Counted from the stretch's first letter, positions 42,101 through 50,469 are shown. The stretch is 64,000 nt of DNA from Rhizobium sp. 18065 (GCF_902706095.1 NZ_CACSJP010000003.1:310001-374000), one strand, 5' to 3'. Translations and numbers: made by a program. The notes: a model not told the origin generated them from the sequence alone.

Positions 42101-45100
42101 TAGGCGCCGTTTGTGGTGTTGATGCGAATTTCGAAGACCGGATTGGCGGAATTGCCCGGTGTCGCAGCATCCGCTTCACTTGCCGTAATGATCAGCCATC
42201 CGTTTGCGCTGGTCTGCACATAAGTCAAAGGCAGGGCTGAAGGGTGGCCATTCACCGGCTGGTTGGATGTCAGGTTGAGCGCCTCAAGATAGGCGACGGC
42301 ATTGCTGGTAAAGTGGAAGGTTGCCACATCATCGGCGCCGGAATTCACCAGAGCTGCCAGGCTGCCCTTGACGACCGCGCCGCCGGACGCGTTCTCCGTG
42401 TAAGAGGCATCGCCGTCATTCTCTGGATCGTTGCCGTATTGGCCGTGTGGTGATGTGCCTTCCGACCAGTCGGTGTCGATGTCGTCTTCGTTGACCTTGA
42501 CCGAGATCGTATTGCCGGTCAGTCGCGGGCCGTCATCGGCGAACCGGACATTGCCGCCCAGATCGATCGAGGCGGTTTTCGAGTCTGTGTCGCCATCCTT
42601 GTCCGTCGCGGTGACAGTCGCTGTCAGCGAAACCAGGTTGGTGGCCAGTGTGGCAAACTGCGTGTCGAAGCCGGAGCTTGAGCCGGGCTGGTCGTGGTCG
42701 ATGGTCTCCATCTGGGTCAGGGTGACCTGACCGGAACCGTTGACCGACAAGGAGAACACAGCCTTGGCAATCGCTTCGCTTTCAACCGACGTCGTCGATC
42801 CATAGATGACGCCGTTGATCTCGAACAGATTGACCTGCTTGCCATTGCTGTCGAGGCCGGAATCCGTGCCTTCGCCGACCATGAGCGAGAGGACGAAGGC
42901 CTTGACGGATGTGCCGCCATCGGCGCCGAGATTGACGGTCGAGACGAATGCACTGCCGAAATCGGCTGTCGATACGTCTGTGTCGCTCAGGTTACCAATC
43001 GTCTGTGCGTCCTGCGTCGTCAACAGGACCGTTGCTTCCGAGGCGACCGTCAGCGTGACGATCGGGCCGTCATCTTCGAAGCGAACGCGCCCGGAGATGT
43101 CGGCAGACTTGGTGACGTTGTCGCCGTCGCCATCGGTTGCCGTCACGCTTGCCGAGAGAACGCCAGTATTCAGATGTACTGCATCGTCGGCATTGTTGGG
43201 GTTCGGATTGTAGAGCGAGACAAACTGCGCGATCGTGACCACGCCGCTGCCATTGATATGCAGCGCAAAGGCAGCTGTATCGGTCGCTTGAACGCCGTCG
43301 TTGTTTTCATCGTAGACACCGACGATCCGGCCCGAAGCATCCTTGAAGAGATAGATATCCTTGCCTTCGGTGGTTTTCAGGCCCGAGGCGACACCATTGG
43401 CAGACAGCGTCAGTGCATAGGCAAGCCCGCCACCAATGGCAGCACCGTCGGCGCCAAAATCGGCGGTGACATTGACGATGGAGCCGGACCCTTGCGCATA
43501 TTGCACCGCCATTTCCGGATCGATACCGGCATTGACGCCATTAAACAGCAACTGGACGCCGGTCAGTTCGTCGGAGCCTGTATCATCGCCAGCGGTCTCG
43601 TCGATGATGATCGCGTCGCTGAGCGAGATGTTGGACAGGTAAGTGCCTGTGTTGTCACCGGTGGTTCCGATTTCCCGGAAGGTGACAGTGTTGTTGCCAC
43701 CTGCCGCCGTCACAACGACCGAGATCGTCTGCATCAGGCCGCTTTGCGGATCGTAGGTGCCGACGGAAACGCCGTTCCACAGCACTTCGAGCTTGGCGGT
43801 GCCCGCCGATCCGTCACTGGCCTTGCCGATTTCGAAGGTGAGTTCGTAGGTTTCTCCCGATGTCAGGCCAGTCACGGCCTGGGTGATCTGCAGGTTGCCC
43901 GGAGACGCTTCCAGATCGACCATGGCATTGTTGGTCGGGCTGTCGGCGCCACGATAGCCGTCGCCAACCTTTTCGAGCTGGATCTGGGTTGCGCCGCCAA
44001 CAGGTGATGCAGCGATAGCCCAGGCGCCGGCAGTCGTGCCGGCGACAACGCCGCTGCCCGTGCCCCATTCGTTGTTGTTCGGTGTGAAGCCGTCAAAGAA
44101 CAGGCCGTTGCTGACGGCCTGCGGCGCCGACACGTCCAGTTTCGGGCCATCGTCGTCAAAGGATATGATCGAAGTGTTGGCGTTGATCAGCGTGACTGTC
44201 GCCGAATCGTCCTTGTCGTCGCCATCGGAATCGGTCCGCTCGACTTCGTATTTGAGGCCGATCGTCAAATTGCCCGTGACCTTCAGAATGGTCTCGGCAT
44301 CGAAGAGGTTGCCGTCCGTGTGCTTGATCGCCTCGTACAGCGTCGTCTGCAACTGCGCCGAGGCGCCGGAGCCGATGATCTCGATCTTGAAGACGGTATT
44401 GTTCTGGGTGTCGACACCTGTGATCGTCGAACCATTGACGAAAAGCCGGATATTGCCACCATCGATGGCCTGCAGGTTCGTGGCGTAGCCATTGTTGCTC
44501 CAGCTCGAAGTCACAAAGCTGAGCGTACCGGTTGTGGTGCCCGGCCCGTCGGTGCCGTAGCTGCCACTGACGGTGAACAGGTTGGCAAGGCCGCCGGCAA
44601 TGCTGGTGGTCACTTGGGCGAGGCCGTCACCTGCGTCGTCGATATTGGCATTGCCGCTGGCATCTTCGGTTTCAGCGCCATTGTAACGATCGGCGCCCTG
44701 CGTCTCGTCGAGCTCTGCACCCAGCTGCGCGGCGGCATTGGCGTTTGCCGTCACATCGACCGTTGGTGCGTCATCTTCGATCCTGATGACGGTTTCATTT
44801 TTGTCGATCAGCTTGATCGTCTGGCTATCGCTTGCCACGTCGCCATCGCCATCTGTGGCAGTGACCGTAAGTTTCACCGACAGGCTTGCGTCTTTGTCGC
44901 TGAGGTTGAGCGATGCACTTTCGTCATCATCGTTGCTGTTGGTATGGGCGATCGGCAAGTACTGGCTGACGACGAATTGCGGATCGCTGGTCGAGCCCGT
45001 CAGTTCGATCTTCAGTGCGATGAAATCGTCGCTGGTGTCGGCATTGCCGACGCCGATACGCCCGATGATCAGGGTGTCGCTGACTTTGTAGAGCCAGATG

Positions 45101-48100
45101 GTCTGGCCTGCAGCACTGAGGTTGTCGAAGGCGGACCCCAGGACATCGGAGACACGCAGCGTCGTCTGGACGCCGATGGAAGATCCGTTGCTGACAAGGT
45201 TGCCGCTCGCATCGCGCAAATCGAAGCTGAAGGCCTTTGTGACCACAGCGCCATCGGCGCCCTGGCTGACGGAGACGCTGAACAGTTCGGCGATGGACGT
45301 GCCACTGCCGGGGCCGGACGCTGCTGTGGACTGGATGCCGATGGCCTGCGCAGCGTTGATATCGGTGGTGGCGGTCCAGGTGCTGGTGCCGGTATTGTCG
45401 TTCGGGTTGCCGCCCGGAGTGGTTTCATCGAGAACAACTGTCGAAAGATCGGCGTTCCAGGCGCTATCGACGCTGACCGACGGGCCATCGTCCAGGAAGC
45501 GGATCTGGTGCGAGATATCGACGGCCTCGGAGCGAACCGTGTCGCCATCGGAATCGGTAATTGTCAGGACCGCCTTGATGGCGCCGCTGGCAATGGTTTC
45601 CTGCGCCGGGTTCGGATCGTTGTCCGGTGCTGCATCATTGGCGCCCGAGCCGTTGTCGTTGCTTTCGTTGAAGTCACCGGCGTCATCATGCTTGATCGAC
45701 AGGTACTGCGCGATGGCGGCATGGCCGTTCTGGTCGATGGCAATGGCAAAGGCAACAGTGCCGCTTGGGCCGCCGACACGACCGACGACGAGATCGCCGA
45801 CCTTGTAGAGTAGGATGGCCATGCCCTCAGTGGTGGAGAGGCCGGATGGCGTGCCGTCTGTGACTTCCAGTGTCAGTTTATAGGCATCGGCCGGAGCATC
45901 GGCGCCGACGCCGGAACCCAGGTTGGTGACGATATGGTCTTCGCTGTAGGCGTAGCCGATGACCGGTTTGCCGGAGAGTGCACTGACCGCATCCGAATGC
46001 GGGTCGTCGCCGGTGGCATTGCTCTGCTCCAGAGCCTTGAACAGGTTGCGGACTTCGCTTGGCAGCAGGGACGAATTGATATCGTCGGCCTGATTGCCGT
46101 TGCTTTCGTCGATCGTCACATATTCGCCAGCTCGTGTCTCAAGCTTTGCGACGGGAACATCGTCGATGACCTCGATCTCGAAGCTGTCGCCGAGGGTGAC
46201 GCTGTCTCCATCGCTATCGGTTACCTGGATGATCTGGCCGAAGACAATGGCGTCGATGGTTCCCGCGCCCGACATCAGCGCGGTGTTCTCGTCGGCACCA
46301 TTTGCCGGAGCCTGATGATAGAGCTCATCGAACAGGCGGAATTCATATGCGCCGGTCGTCGAATTGATCCTGAGTTCAAAGACGATGTTGGAGCTGTTGA
46401 TGCTGCCATTGCCGGGTGCGTCAGGCTCGATGCCCTTGATGATTACCCAGCTGCCGGATGTGGATTGTTGGTATGTCAGTGCGAGAGCGGTGTTCTGGCC
46501 GTTTACCATTTCATTGGTGCTCAGCCCGAGGCCCTTCAGATAGGTGAGCGCATTGGCGGTAAAGCCGTAGGTGAATGGCGTATCGGCGCCCTGCACAAGC
46601 GTTGCCAGGCTGCCGGTGACGATGGCCGGATCGTCCTGGCCTGACGCAGCCTCGGTGTGGGAATTGTCGCCATCGTTGTCCGGGTCAGCCTGATTTGCGC
46701 CATGCGGCGACGAGCCGTCGGACCAGCTTGTATCGATGTCGTCTTCATTGACGATCGTCGAGATCTTCGTGCCGGTCAGTCGCGGGCCGTCATCGGCAAA
46801 GTGGATGTTGCCGCCAAGATCGATGCTTGCCGTCTTGACGTCCGTGTCTCCGTCCTTGTCGGTCGCGGACACGGTCGCAGTCAGGGAGACGAGATTGTTT
46901 GCAAGCGAAGCAAGCTGCTCGTCGTAGCTGGAACCGGTTCCAGGCAGCGGATGATCGATCGACTGGAATTGTGTAAGGGTCACAACACCATTGCCATCGA
47001 CGGCCAGCGAGAACACGGCCGTATTGATGGCCTGTGCTTCCGAACTGGTTGTCGAACCGTAGATCACCCCATTGATTTCGAACAGATTGACCTGCAGCCC
47101 CTTGCTGTCGAGGCCGGAGTCCGCGCCGTCGGCGCCGTTCAGACCAAGGACATAGACGGTGCTGGAAGACGCCTTGCCATCAGCGCCATAGGCGATGGCG
47201 GAGGTGAAGACAGAGCCAAAGTTTGCCGTCGATACGGCTGTGTCGCTCAGTTCACCGATCGTATCGGCATCCTGGGTTGTCAGCGTGATCGCTGTCTCGT
47301 CGCTGACGGTCAACGTGACGATCGGGCCGTCGTCCTCGAAGCGGATCCGTCCCGAGATATCGACGGATTTGGTCGCCGAGTCATTGTCGGCATCCGTCGC
47401 AGTGACCATCGCCGACAGAGTTCCAGACGTCAGGTGAACCGCGTCGTCCGCAGTGGTTGCATCGGGATTGAAGAGCGAAACATACTGCGCCACTGTGACG
47501 ACGCCGCTGCCGTCGATATGCAGGGCAAAGGCAACCGGGTCGCTGGACGACACACCGTTATTGTCTGCGTCGTAGACGCCGATCACCAGGCCATCGACAT
47601 TCTTGTAGAGGTGGATGCTCTGACCGTCGGTGGTCTTCAGGCCGGAGTCGATGCCATCGGCAGACAGGGTGAAGGCATAGGCAAGGCCACCACCGGCTGC
47701 GGCACCATCGGCGCCGAAATCGACATCCACCCTGACGACAGATCCTGTGCCCTGGGCATATTGCGCCTCTGGCATATCGGCATCGATCCCGGCATTGACG
47801 CCGGCAAACAGCGATTGAACGCCAGTCAACTCATCGGAGCCGGCATCGATACCGACAGTCTCGTCGATGATGATCGCATCGCTGAGCGAGATGTTGGACA
47901 GGTATGTGCCGGTATTGTCGCCAGCGGCGCCAATTTCGCGGAAGGTCACCTCGTTGCCGTCATTCGCGGCCGTGACGACGATCGATATCGTCTGGAGGGT
48001 TCCTGACGACGGATCGAAAACGCCGACAGAGACACCGTTCCAGAACACTTCAAGCTTGGCGCTGCCTTCGGAAGCATCAGATGCCTTGCCGATCTCGAAC

Positions 48101-50469
48101 GTCAGTTCATATGTCTCGTTGGCAACAAGCCCTGAAACGGACTGGCTGATCTGCAGGTTGCCCGGAGACGCTTCCATGTCGACCATGGTGTTGTTGCCGA
48201 GACTGTCGGCGCCTCGGTAACCGTCGCCGACTTTTTCCAGCTGTATCTGCGAAGCGCCGCCTTCGGATGAAGCACCGACTGTCCACGCCCCGGCTGTCGT
48301 GCCCGCGGCAACGCCGCTGCCAGTACCCCATGCGTTGTTGTTCGGCGTGAAGCCTTCGAGGAAGAGACCGCTGCCGACGGCTTGCGGCGCGGACACATCG
48401 AGCACCGGGCCGTCGTCATCGACATCGACCTCAAGCGCGCCATCGACGCTATCGCCGTCACCATCGGTTACCTTGTACTGGAACGAGAAGCCGACATTGT
48501 CTTCTGTTGTACCATCGGGATGCCGGATGGCATTCAGCTGGGTCAGGGTGTAGCTGCCGCTGGTCGTGTCGGAAAGGGTCAGTTCCAGCACATCCACCGG
48601 TTCGCCGGACTGGATCTGTGTGACGACGATGGTCAGGCCGTTTTCGCTGAGGCTGTAGAAAAACGTGCCTTCGCTTGCCTCGGAATCGGGCGCGCCGAAG
48701 GTCGCACCGGCAACACCGGTCAGGATGATAGAGCCTGCGCCGTCTGCGCCGTAGCTATGGGCAAGTACGCCTGCAACCTGCGGAGCACCCTCGGTTTCCT
48801 GTTGGTCACCGATGGCGGTGTCGCCATTGCCGCCTTCCAGGGCATCGTCATCCAGCTGGATCAGGCTGGATTCGCCGATGGCCGGCGTATCGTCGTCGAC
48901 ATCGATGCTGAACGATCCGATGGCGGTGTCGCCATCGCCGTCGGTGACGACATATTTCAGGTCGAAGAACAGATTGTCCTCGAATGCCGTCTGTGTTTTT
49001 TCGACGGCCAGAAGTTCGAACTGGGGCAGATCATCATCGCCCGGTTCTTCCGACCCGCTGCCCGTCGACGGATGATCGATCGGGTTGAGCTGGCGCACCA
49101 CATAGGCACCGCTCGTGCTGTCTTGCAGCGCAACTTCCAGAACAGGCACGTCACCTTGCAGGATGGTCAGGACGAGGCCGTCCTCCGACACGATCGCGGT
49201 GAACCCGGCCGGCAACACGATGCCGTCTGCAGTCAGCAGCAGGGATCCGGCGCCATCGGCGCCGTAATTATGGGCGAGGATGCCGGATATGTTGGCGGAA
49301 TCCACATCATCGCCTTCGCCACCGGGATTGCCTGCGAACGAGACGCTGACCAGCTGGCTGCGCAGCAGCACGGGCTCGTCGCTGCCTTCACCTTCCGTCT
49401 GGCCGGATTGAAGGGCATCGTCGTCGAGCTGGATATTATTGTTGTCGCTGGCCTCGGGGCTGTCGTCCTCAATGCGCACGGTCATTATCGCGGTGTCTGT
49501 GCCATTGTCGACATCGGTCACAGTGACCGGGATCTGCAGGTCGATGCTGTCTTCCTGTGTCGTGTCGGGGTGATCGATCGGGCCGAGCAATGTGATGGTG
49601 TAGGTATTGCCGCTGATCTCTGCGCGGATGATCACCGGGCCGTCTTCTCCGGCCCGGCCTTCGAGCACGCCGTTGGCGTCGATAGACCAGACGAGCAGCG
49701 TGCCGCCTGAGCTGAGCGCTGTTGCCGGCAGGCCGAATGTATAGGTGAGGGCTGTGTTTTCGAAGTCGGTGCCGGCAAAGGTGCCGGTTATGGTCGAGGA
49801 ATCAGAACCGTCGTCACCTTCCTTGAGGCCTGTCGACAGGTCTTCCTCTGAGATGCCACCGGCAAGGAAGTCCTCGAGTTCCGGATCGACATTGCCCGCA
49901 TCTTCAAACGTTTCGAATGTCGGTGTGTCGAAACCGAAATCGGTGTCGCCGAGCAGGTCGATCACCGGGCCTGCCTCGCCGATGTTGCCGTCGCCGTCCG
50001 ACAGGTCGCCGCCCGAGCTTCCGGCACTGACCACGGCGACTGTACCATCGGGTCCCGCGGCGACGTTGATGCCGTTAGCCTGCAGTGCTGCAATGAGAAC
50101 CTGGGAGGGCACCTCGACCTGACCGATCAGGAAGGTGGGAACATTGAGAGAAGCACCCTCGATGATGATGCGTGTACCGTCCGGCTGAACCAGAACCAGG
50201 TTGTCGCCTTCGACAACAATGTTCTCGATCGATGCGCCCTCGGGCAGAACGGCTCTGTTGTCGGCCGCCACCTGAATAACCGTGGCGCCAATCGTCTGGG
50301 CGGAGGGTGCCGGCTGCTGGATGTCCTGGCCCGTGGCCGGGTCGACGAAGACGGGGTCATTCGTTGCCTGAGCAATTTCAATCGGTGTTGCTGCAGTTGG
50401 CTGCTGATCAGCGCCGAACTCGATAGCATCGTTCTGGGCATCCGAAAAATTAACGTCGCGCTCGACCAT
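33124..50469 (-). CDS. Giant (5,781-residue) type I-secreted adhesin with vWFA and lectin-like domains
   Basis: One uninterrupted frame of 17,346 bp. The N-terminal 150 residues form a Bap/LapA-like prefix domain (NIVVEGDNLVLVQPDGTRIIIEG, VPSQVLIAALQANGINVAAGPDG). Residues about 240-3600 are T1SS-143/DUF5801-type repeats, each with a YGADGAGS-like strand, a PIDHP-like loop and an IxFxDDGP boundary. Lectin-like jelly-roll domains lie near residues 700-860 and 2120-2280, and a DUF642-like domain (ELIVNGGFE) near 3812-3975. A vWFA domain with MIDAS DFSGS lies near 4709-4897, followed by cadherin/VCBS-type modules. Only remnants of RTX nonapeptides remain before a VC_A0849-type C-terminal target (DIITDYEMNDGDVIDLSEIL). 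It should be exported by a type I system and act as a surface adhesin; no exporter is encoded here. ATG is preceded by AGGAGGAA. Confidence 0.95.
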   Translation of the reverse strand: MVERDVNFSDAQNDAIEFGADQQPTAATPIEIAQATNDPVFVDPATGQDIQQPAPSAQTIGATVIQVAADNRAVLPEGASIENIVVEGDNLVLVQPDGTRIIIEGASLNVPTFLIGQVEVPSQVLIAALQANGINVAAGPDGTVAVVSAGSSGGDLSDGDGNIGEAGPVIDLLGDTDFGFDTPTFETFEDAGNVDPELEDFLAGGISEEDLSTGLKEGDDGSDSSTITGTFAGTDFENTALTYTFGLPATALSSGGTLLVWSIDANGVLEGRAGEDGPVIIRAEISGNTYTITLLGPIDHPDTTQEDSIDLQIPVTVTDVDNGTDTAIMTVRIEDDSPEASDNNNIQLDDDALQSGQTEGEGSDEPVLLRSQLVSVSFAGNPGGEGDDVDSANISGILAHNYGADGAGSLLLTADGIVLPAGFTAIVSEDGLVLTILQGDVPVLEVALQDSTSGAYVVRQLNPIDHPSTGSGSEEPGDDDLPQFELLAVEKTQTAFEDNLFFDLKYVVTDGDGDTAIGSFSIDVDDDTPAIGESSLIQLDDDALEGGNGDTAIGDQQETEGAPQVAGVLAHSYGADGAGSIILTGVAGATFGAPDSEASEGTFFYSLSENGLTIVVTQIQSGEPVDVLELTLSDTTSGSYTLTQLNAIRHPDGTTEDNVGFSFQYKVTDGDGDSVDGALEVDVDDDGPVLDVSAPQAVGSGLFLEGFTPNNNAWGTGSGVAAGTTAGAWTVGASSEGGASQIQLEKVGDGYRGADSLGNNTMVDMEASPGNLQISQSVSGLVANETYELTFEIGKASDASEGSAKLEVFWNGVSVGVFDPSSGTLQTISIVVTAANDGNEVTFREIGAAGDNTGTYLSNISLSDAIIIDETVGIDAGSDELTGVQSLFAGVNAGIDADMPEAQYAQGTGSVVRVDVDFGADGAAAGGGLAYAFTLSADGIDSGLKTTDGQSIHLYKNVDGLVIGVYDADNNGVSSSDPVAFALHIDGSGVVTVAQYVSLFNPDATTADDAVHLTSGTLSAMVTATDADNDSATKSVDISGRIRFEDDGPIVTLTVSDETAITLTTQDADTIGELSDTAVSTANFGSVFTSAIAYGADGKASSSTVYVLGLNGADGADSGLDSKGLQVNLFEINGVIYGSTTSSEAQAINTAVFSLAVDGNGVVTLTQFQSIDHPLPGTGSSYDEQLASLANNLVSLTATVSATDKDGDTDVKTASIDLGGNIHFADDGPRLTGTKISTIVNEDDIDTSWSDGSSPHGANQADPDNDGDNSHTEAASGQDDPAIVTGSLATLVQGADTPFTYGFTANALTYLKGLGLSTNEMVNGQNTALALTYQQSTSGSWVIIKGIEPDAPGNGSINSSNIVFELRINSTTGAYEFRLFDELYHQAPANGADENTALMSGAGTIDAIVFGQIIQVTDSDGDSVTLGDSFEIEVIDDVPVAKLETRAGEYVTIDESNGNQADDINSSLLPSEVRNLFKALEQSNATGDDPHSDAVSALSGKPVIGYAYSEDHIVTNLGSGVGADAPADAYKLTLEVTDGTPSGLSTTEGMAILLYKVGDLVVGRVGGPSGTVAFAIAIDQNGHAAIAQYLSIKHDDAGDFNESNDNGSGANDAAPDNDPNPAQETIASGAIKAVLTITDSDGDTVRSEAVDISHQIRFLDDGPSVSVDSAWNADLSTVVLDETTPGGNPNDNTGTSTWTATTDINAAQAIGIQSTAASGPGSGTSIAELFSVSVSQGADGAVVTKAFSFDLRDASGNLVSNGSSIGVQTTLRVSDVLGSAFDNLSAAGQTIWLYKVSDTLIIGRIGVGNADTSDDFIALKIELTGSTSDPQFVVSQYLPIAHTNSNDDDESASLNLSDKDASLSVKLTVTATDGDGDVASDSQTIKLIDKNETVIRIEDDAPTVDVTANANAAAQLGAELDETQGADRYNGAETEDASGNANIDDAGDGLAQVTTSIAGGLANLFTVSGSYGTDGPGTTTGTLSFVTSSWSNNGYATNLQAIDGGNIRLFVNGSTITGVDTQNNTVFKIEIIGSGASAQLQTTLYEAIKHTDGNLFDAETILKVTGNLTIGLKYEVERTDSDGDDKDDSATVTLINANTSIISFDDDGPKLDVSAPQAVSNGLFFDGFTPNNNEWGTGSGVVAGTTAGAWAIAASPVGGATQIQLEKVGDGYRGADSPTNNAMVDLEASPGNLQITQAVTGLTSGETYELTFEIGKASDGSAGTAKLEVLWNGVSVGTYDPQSGLMQTISVVVTAAGGNNTVTFREIGTTGDNTGTYLSNISLSDAIIIDETAGDDTGSDELTGVQLLFNGVNAGIDPEMAVQYAQGSGSIVNVTADFGADGAAIGGGLAYALTLSANGVASGLKTTEGKDIYLFKDASGRIVGVYDENNDGVQATDTAAFALHINGSGVVTIAQFVSLYNPNPNNADDAVHLNTGVLSASVTATDGDGDNVTKSADISGRVRFEDDGPIVTLTVASEATVLLTTQDAQTIGNLSDTDVSTADFGSAFVSTVNLGADGGTSVKAFVLSLMVGEGTDSGLDSNGKQVNLFEINGVIYGSTTSVESEAIAKAVFSLSVNGSGQVTLTQMETIDHDQPGSSSGFDTQFATLATNLVSLTATVTATDKDGDTDSKTASIDLGGNVRFADDGPRLTGNTISVKVNEDDIDTDWSEGTSPHGQYGNDPENDGDASYTENASGGAVVKGSLAALVNSGADDVATFHFTSNAVAYLEALNLTSNQPVNGHPSALPLTYVQTSANGWLIITASEADAATPGNSANPVFEIRINTTNGAYEFRLFDELYHKAPASGADENTQLRSGETVIEAIRFGDIIEARDSDGDTVNLGSSFEIKIIDDVPEAVLRVDSGEYVIHDETAAIQTAGGADDKLGSELNAEVRQLFASIENTNPRVTGDDPDASGTSSISNAPVIGYAYSADNIVSTSGSDVGADASAAVFKLSLTIVEGALSGLKTTDGTDIKLYTLGGVVVGRVGGATGAVAFAIAVDQNGHLALAQYLSIKHDDRGDNNESNDNGSGSNDASPNDNPNPQQETLLTNSVKVTLTITDSDGDTDTATVDVSQQIRFLDDGPSVSVNDVDNVSLSLIRLDETTPGDLPNDNTPNTEWVATTDLAQAVAIGSMATPTVAAGTSVSELFAVDASTGVDGGTITSAFSFVLKGSYGQTLNSGSTTGVETNLKVANTVGSPWYNANGLADSGQTIWLYKISDTVLIGKIGHDTNTTSDDYIVLKIELTGSASTTQFVVTQYLPIAHPDGSNPDDARTLTLADHDAGLSINLTVTATDGDGDTAYDSETIEIIDHDSTVVTFEDDGPQITVTSTANAAASLSTELDETVGADRYNGGEIEAGSNANTDDASGVLAQVTTSVTGGLASLFNVTSDFGTDGAGSVTGSFSLTSTGGNGPFVTNLTATNGGAITLSFESGVLVGRDASNTLVFKIEIVGTGASAQLKTTLYEAIDHGSDSNQFDATAVLRLATQDASIGLTYTATIKDADGDSRTSSATVTLIDTSTSQFAFDDDGPIATNDLAQAAIEAGAQIGGNVLTNDQAGSDLGTLTSVTIGDQAYAIAASGTTPINTAYGTYSFNSNGSWTFQAASNLNNAQAVDASFTYTLTDGDGDTATAVQSISVEDGALPTTSNGVNNPLALTVDEEGLGTAGATGTASATDVETSAGTVGFTAGSDNLVSYAFGSTAGITVEVDGVGSADIVWTANGATQLIGSINGAQAIIVTLTAPASAIAAGTSGTASVNVELTDNFPHANANGENNVTLTGITVVATDTDGDTATASVSVTVVDDVPTTTGSDAQGAELIVNGGFEINPGVTAGNFTTTTGVTGWSSANSIPFELQNGNVGGLTAHSGDIKVELDSDPNTGNSNATIQQTVSGLEAGKTYELTFWYSERPDGNNTSGVKVYFDGNPVYQIDPQSAEPGWQKITISVTATGPSAVLAFQGTGASDTLGAYIDDVSLKAAIIDDEVLSGGIDGGQGDAAGAINSVSGKISITAGADGLKTIAVTGATAKDETGASQTLQALYQGKAYAVTSTWTANGQGGAYVGTIATDTGPKTVYTLTMASNGSYTMVLLLPLVHALINDPSTAAAETSYEDNLTLSFGYDVTDNDGDVASAAIVIQVDDDSPKIVHSDDLSLAEDASLFSGTVIQLNELGADGGSLTSVTVGDGNGTQTVAIPVDGTAATVVTSFGTYTFKADGSWTFDPSAQVNNAAAATTSFSYTLTDGDGDQATGTQQISITDGANPTGLGNAITFLQVDDSGLTSNATTSDSETITFGAGSDAFVSAAFSTDLSQLSNALTWNRVSDTEITGKIGGILIATLTLMTTDLAAQNKVEVKLTLSDNYPLHPTQGDDLAQFGKINVIATDTDGDTASAVISAEVSDDTPSLNFATGLADINEGGTINGSYNFHPGADGVNQLEVIFDGVSKFIDLTDIATNGSVDFTTSSGTLTVNENKTWSFTASTVSADTPVSIKLKAVDGDNDTQETTYNFTIKNVSAPFVINGAVTGTVEEEHGLPGGRDDTASLAGGDLDTSGDLNLTTNISTGSYGDLVTGGKDGVISYAFQLPADKAVFTSANQPLTSDDKPVYFALEGGNLIGYVNSDGGNSPYEAGDTKIFTMTLNPSTGAYVFTLNAPIDHPINSTEDAITIKLDDLVRVTDAGGPIADTSVGLDASITVIDDAPVAGNDTASVIAVPPANYNVAFVLDFSGSIGDAELTQMLNGVKAAAQQIFNSTTGDVKIELVAFGDDAEAQSVTSYAELVTVLNGWSTDRPVDDDATNFTDAIKAVLANYSALPGYNNQVFFLSDGNPTVNLGSGSNVLTSTVASSWNAFVDTNNVKVTAIGVGDGISQSSLAQIDVDGNVNVIQLANFSDIVTALVDLVSTPAVTGNVLTGGSAASNDFFGADGGAIVAISSGNVTNPVGALGATIAGTYGSLVLQANGSYAYTLNSTSAAVRGLKGNQSDVDVFTYKVIDGDGDVATATITITVQGTNEAPAGINATVATDEDTSVTLTAAQFGFTDIENDGLSGIFIKALPGVGALTLNGSAVALNTFVSATDLAAGKLVFTPATNASGTGYASIQFAVKDNGGTANGGQDTDQTPNTLTINVTAVNDAPSAVINNLAYTATEQNALALHGPGLSVGDIDAGTNDMTVTLSVGYGKLTITSGNSGVQVSNNNSPSVTLIGTYAEINALLAGGGSGNNSKTIYYLADTDAPPSSTTLTLTVNDGGNSGTGGAKTASDVATINISAVNDDPTATISASTYSATEQTTLVLHGTGLSVSDPDAGMNDVTVKLSVGSGKLNVAAGDSGVVVTNSGTSLVTLVGTITEINALLAGGGAKTVTYIADSDTPASSTTLTLSVNDGGNTGSGGPDSDTDTATINIAAVNDAPTATIEQISYNATEQVALALQGSGLTIGDVDAASDDVTVTLSVGFGKLTVGSGYSGVSVTNNGTMSVTLLGTLAEINALLAGGGSGGSAKTVTYLADSDIPPASTVLTMVVNDGANNGSGGALLATDFATINLTSINDATSLSGDRVYTNAQTDGTTKIPEWALLFDDDRDSVLDMTGVNDSSSLSASFSSADGIVTILDNGASTSGNGKTGDFDYVIAGNLEAGVDLYIDRNGSLNDSDSNDDILIDALAGAHSLVASGGNDILIGNDGIDTMTGDDGADVFVIGADSLTVGIHDIITDYEMNDGDVIDLSEILSGLASNTALESSFVKLVQVGGNAELQVDTDGAGAAKSFETVAVLNSFNVTNEHVRILFNDHKTADDV
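35780..36345 (-). other. von Willebrand factor A domain inside the giant adhesin
   Basis: Encodes NYNVAFVLDFSGSIGD, a MIDAS DxSxS site, followed by VKIELVAFGDDAE, DDDATNFTDAIKAVLANY (MIDAS Thr region) and VFFLSDGNPT. This is a metal-dependent ligand-binding domain also found in ice- and host-binding RTX adhesins. Confidence 0.9.
39890..48425 (-). repeat. Tandem duplication of a 4,263-bp (1,421-codon) block in the adhesin gene
   Basis: Corresponding sites, such as the GFTPNNN codons near 48340 and 44077, lie exactly 4,263 bp apart. Copy 1 spans roughly 48425-44160, copy 2 roughly 44150-39890. Each starts with LDVSAPQAV and a lectin-like domain and continues through the same order of distinct repeat modules (EDDID...SPHG, YVI/T-DE, FLDDGPSVSV, LDET-GADRYNG). 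The copies are clearly diverged, so the event is not recent. Confidence 0.88.

Noticed and set aside
36739..49710. Several long plus-strand frames (for example 38602-39915, 44320-45813, 46657-48006) inside the giant adhesin
   Set aside because: All lie antisense to adhesin repeats, have repeated VDRVRRQ/IGDG-type low-complexity products and recur at the period of the adhesin duplication.
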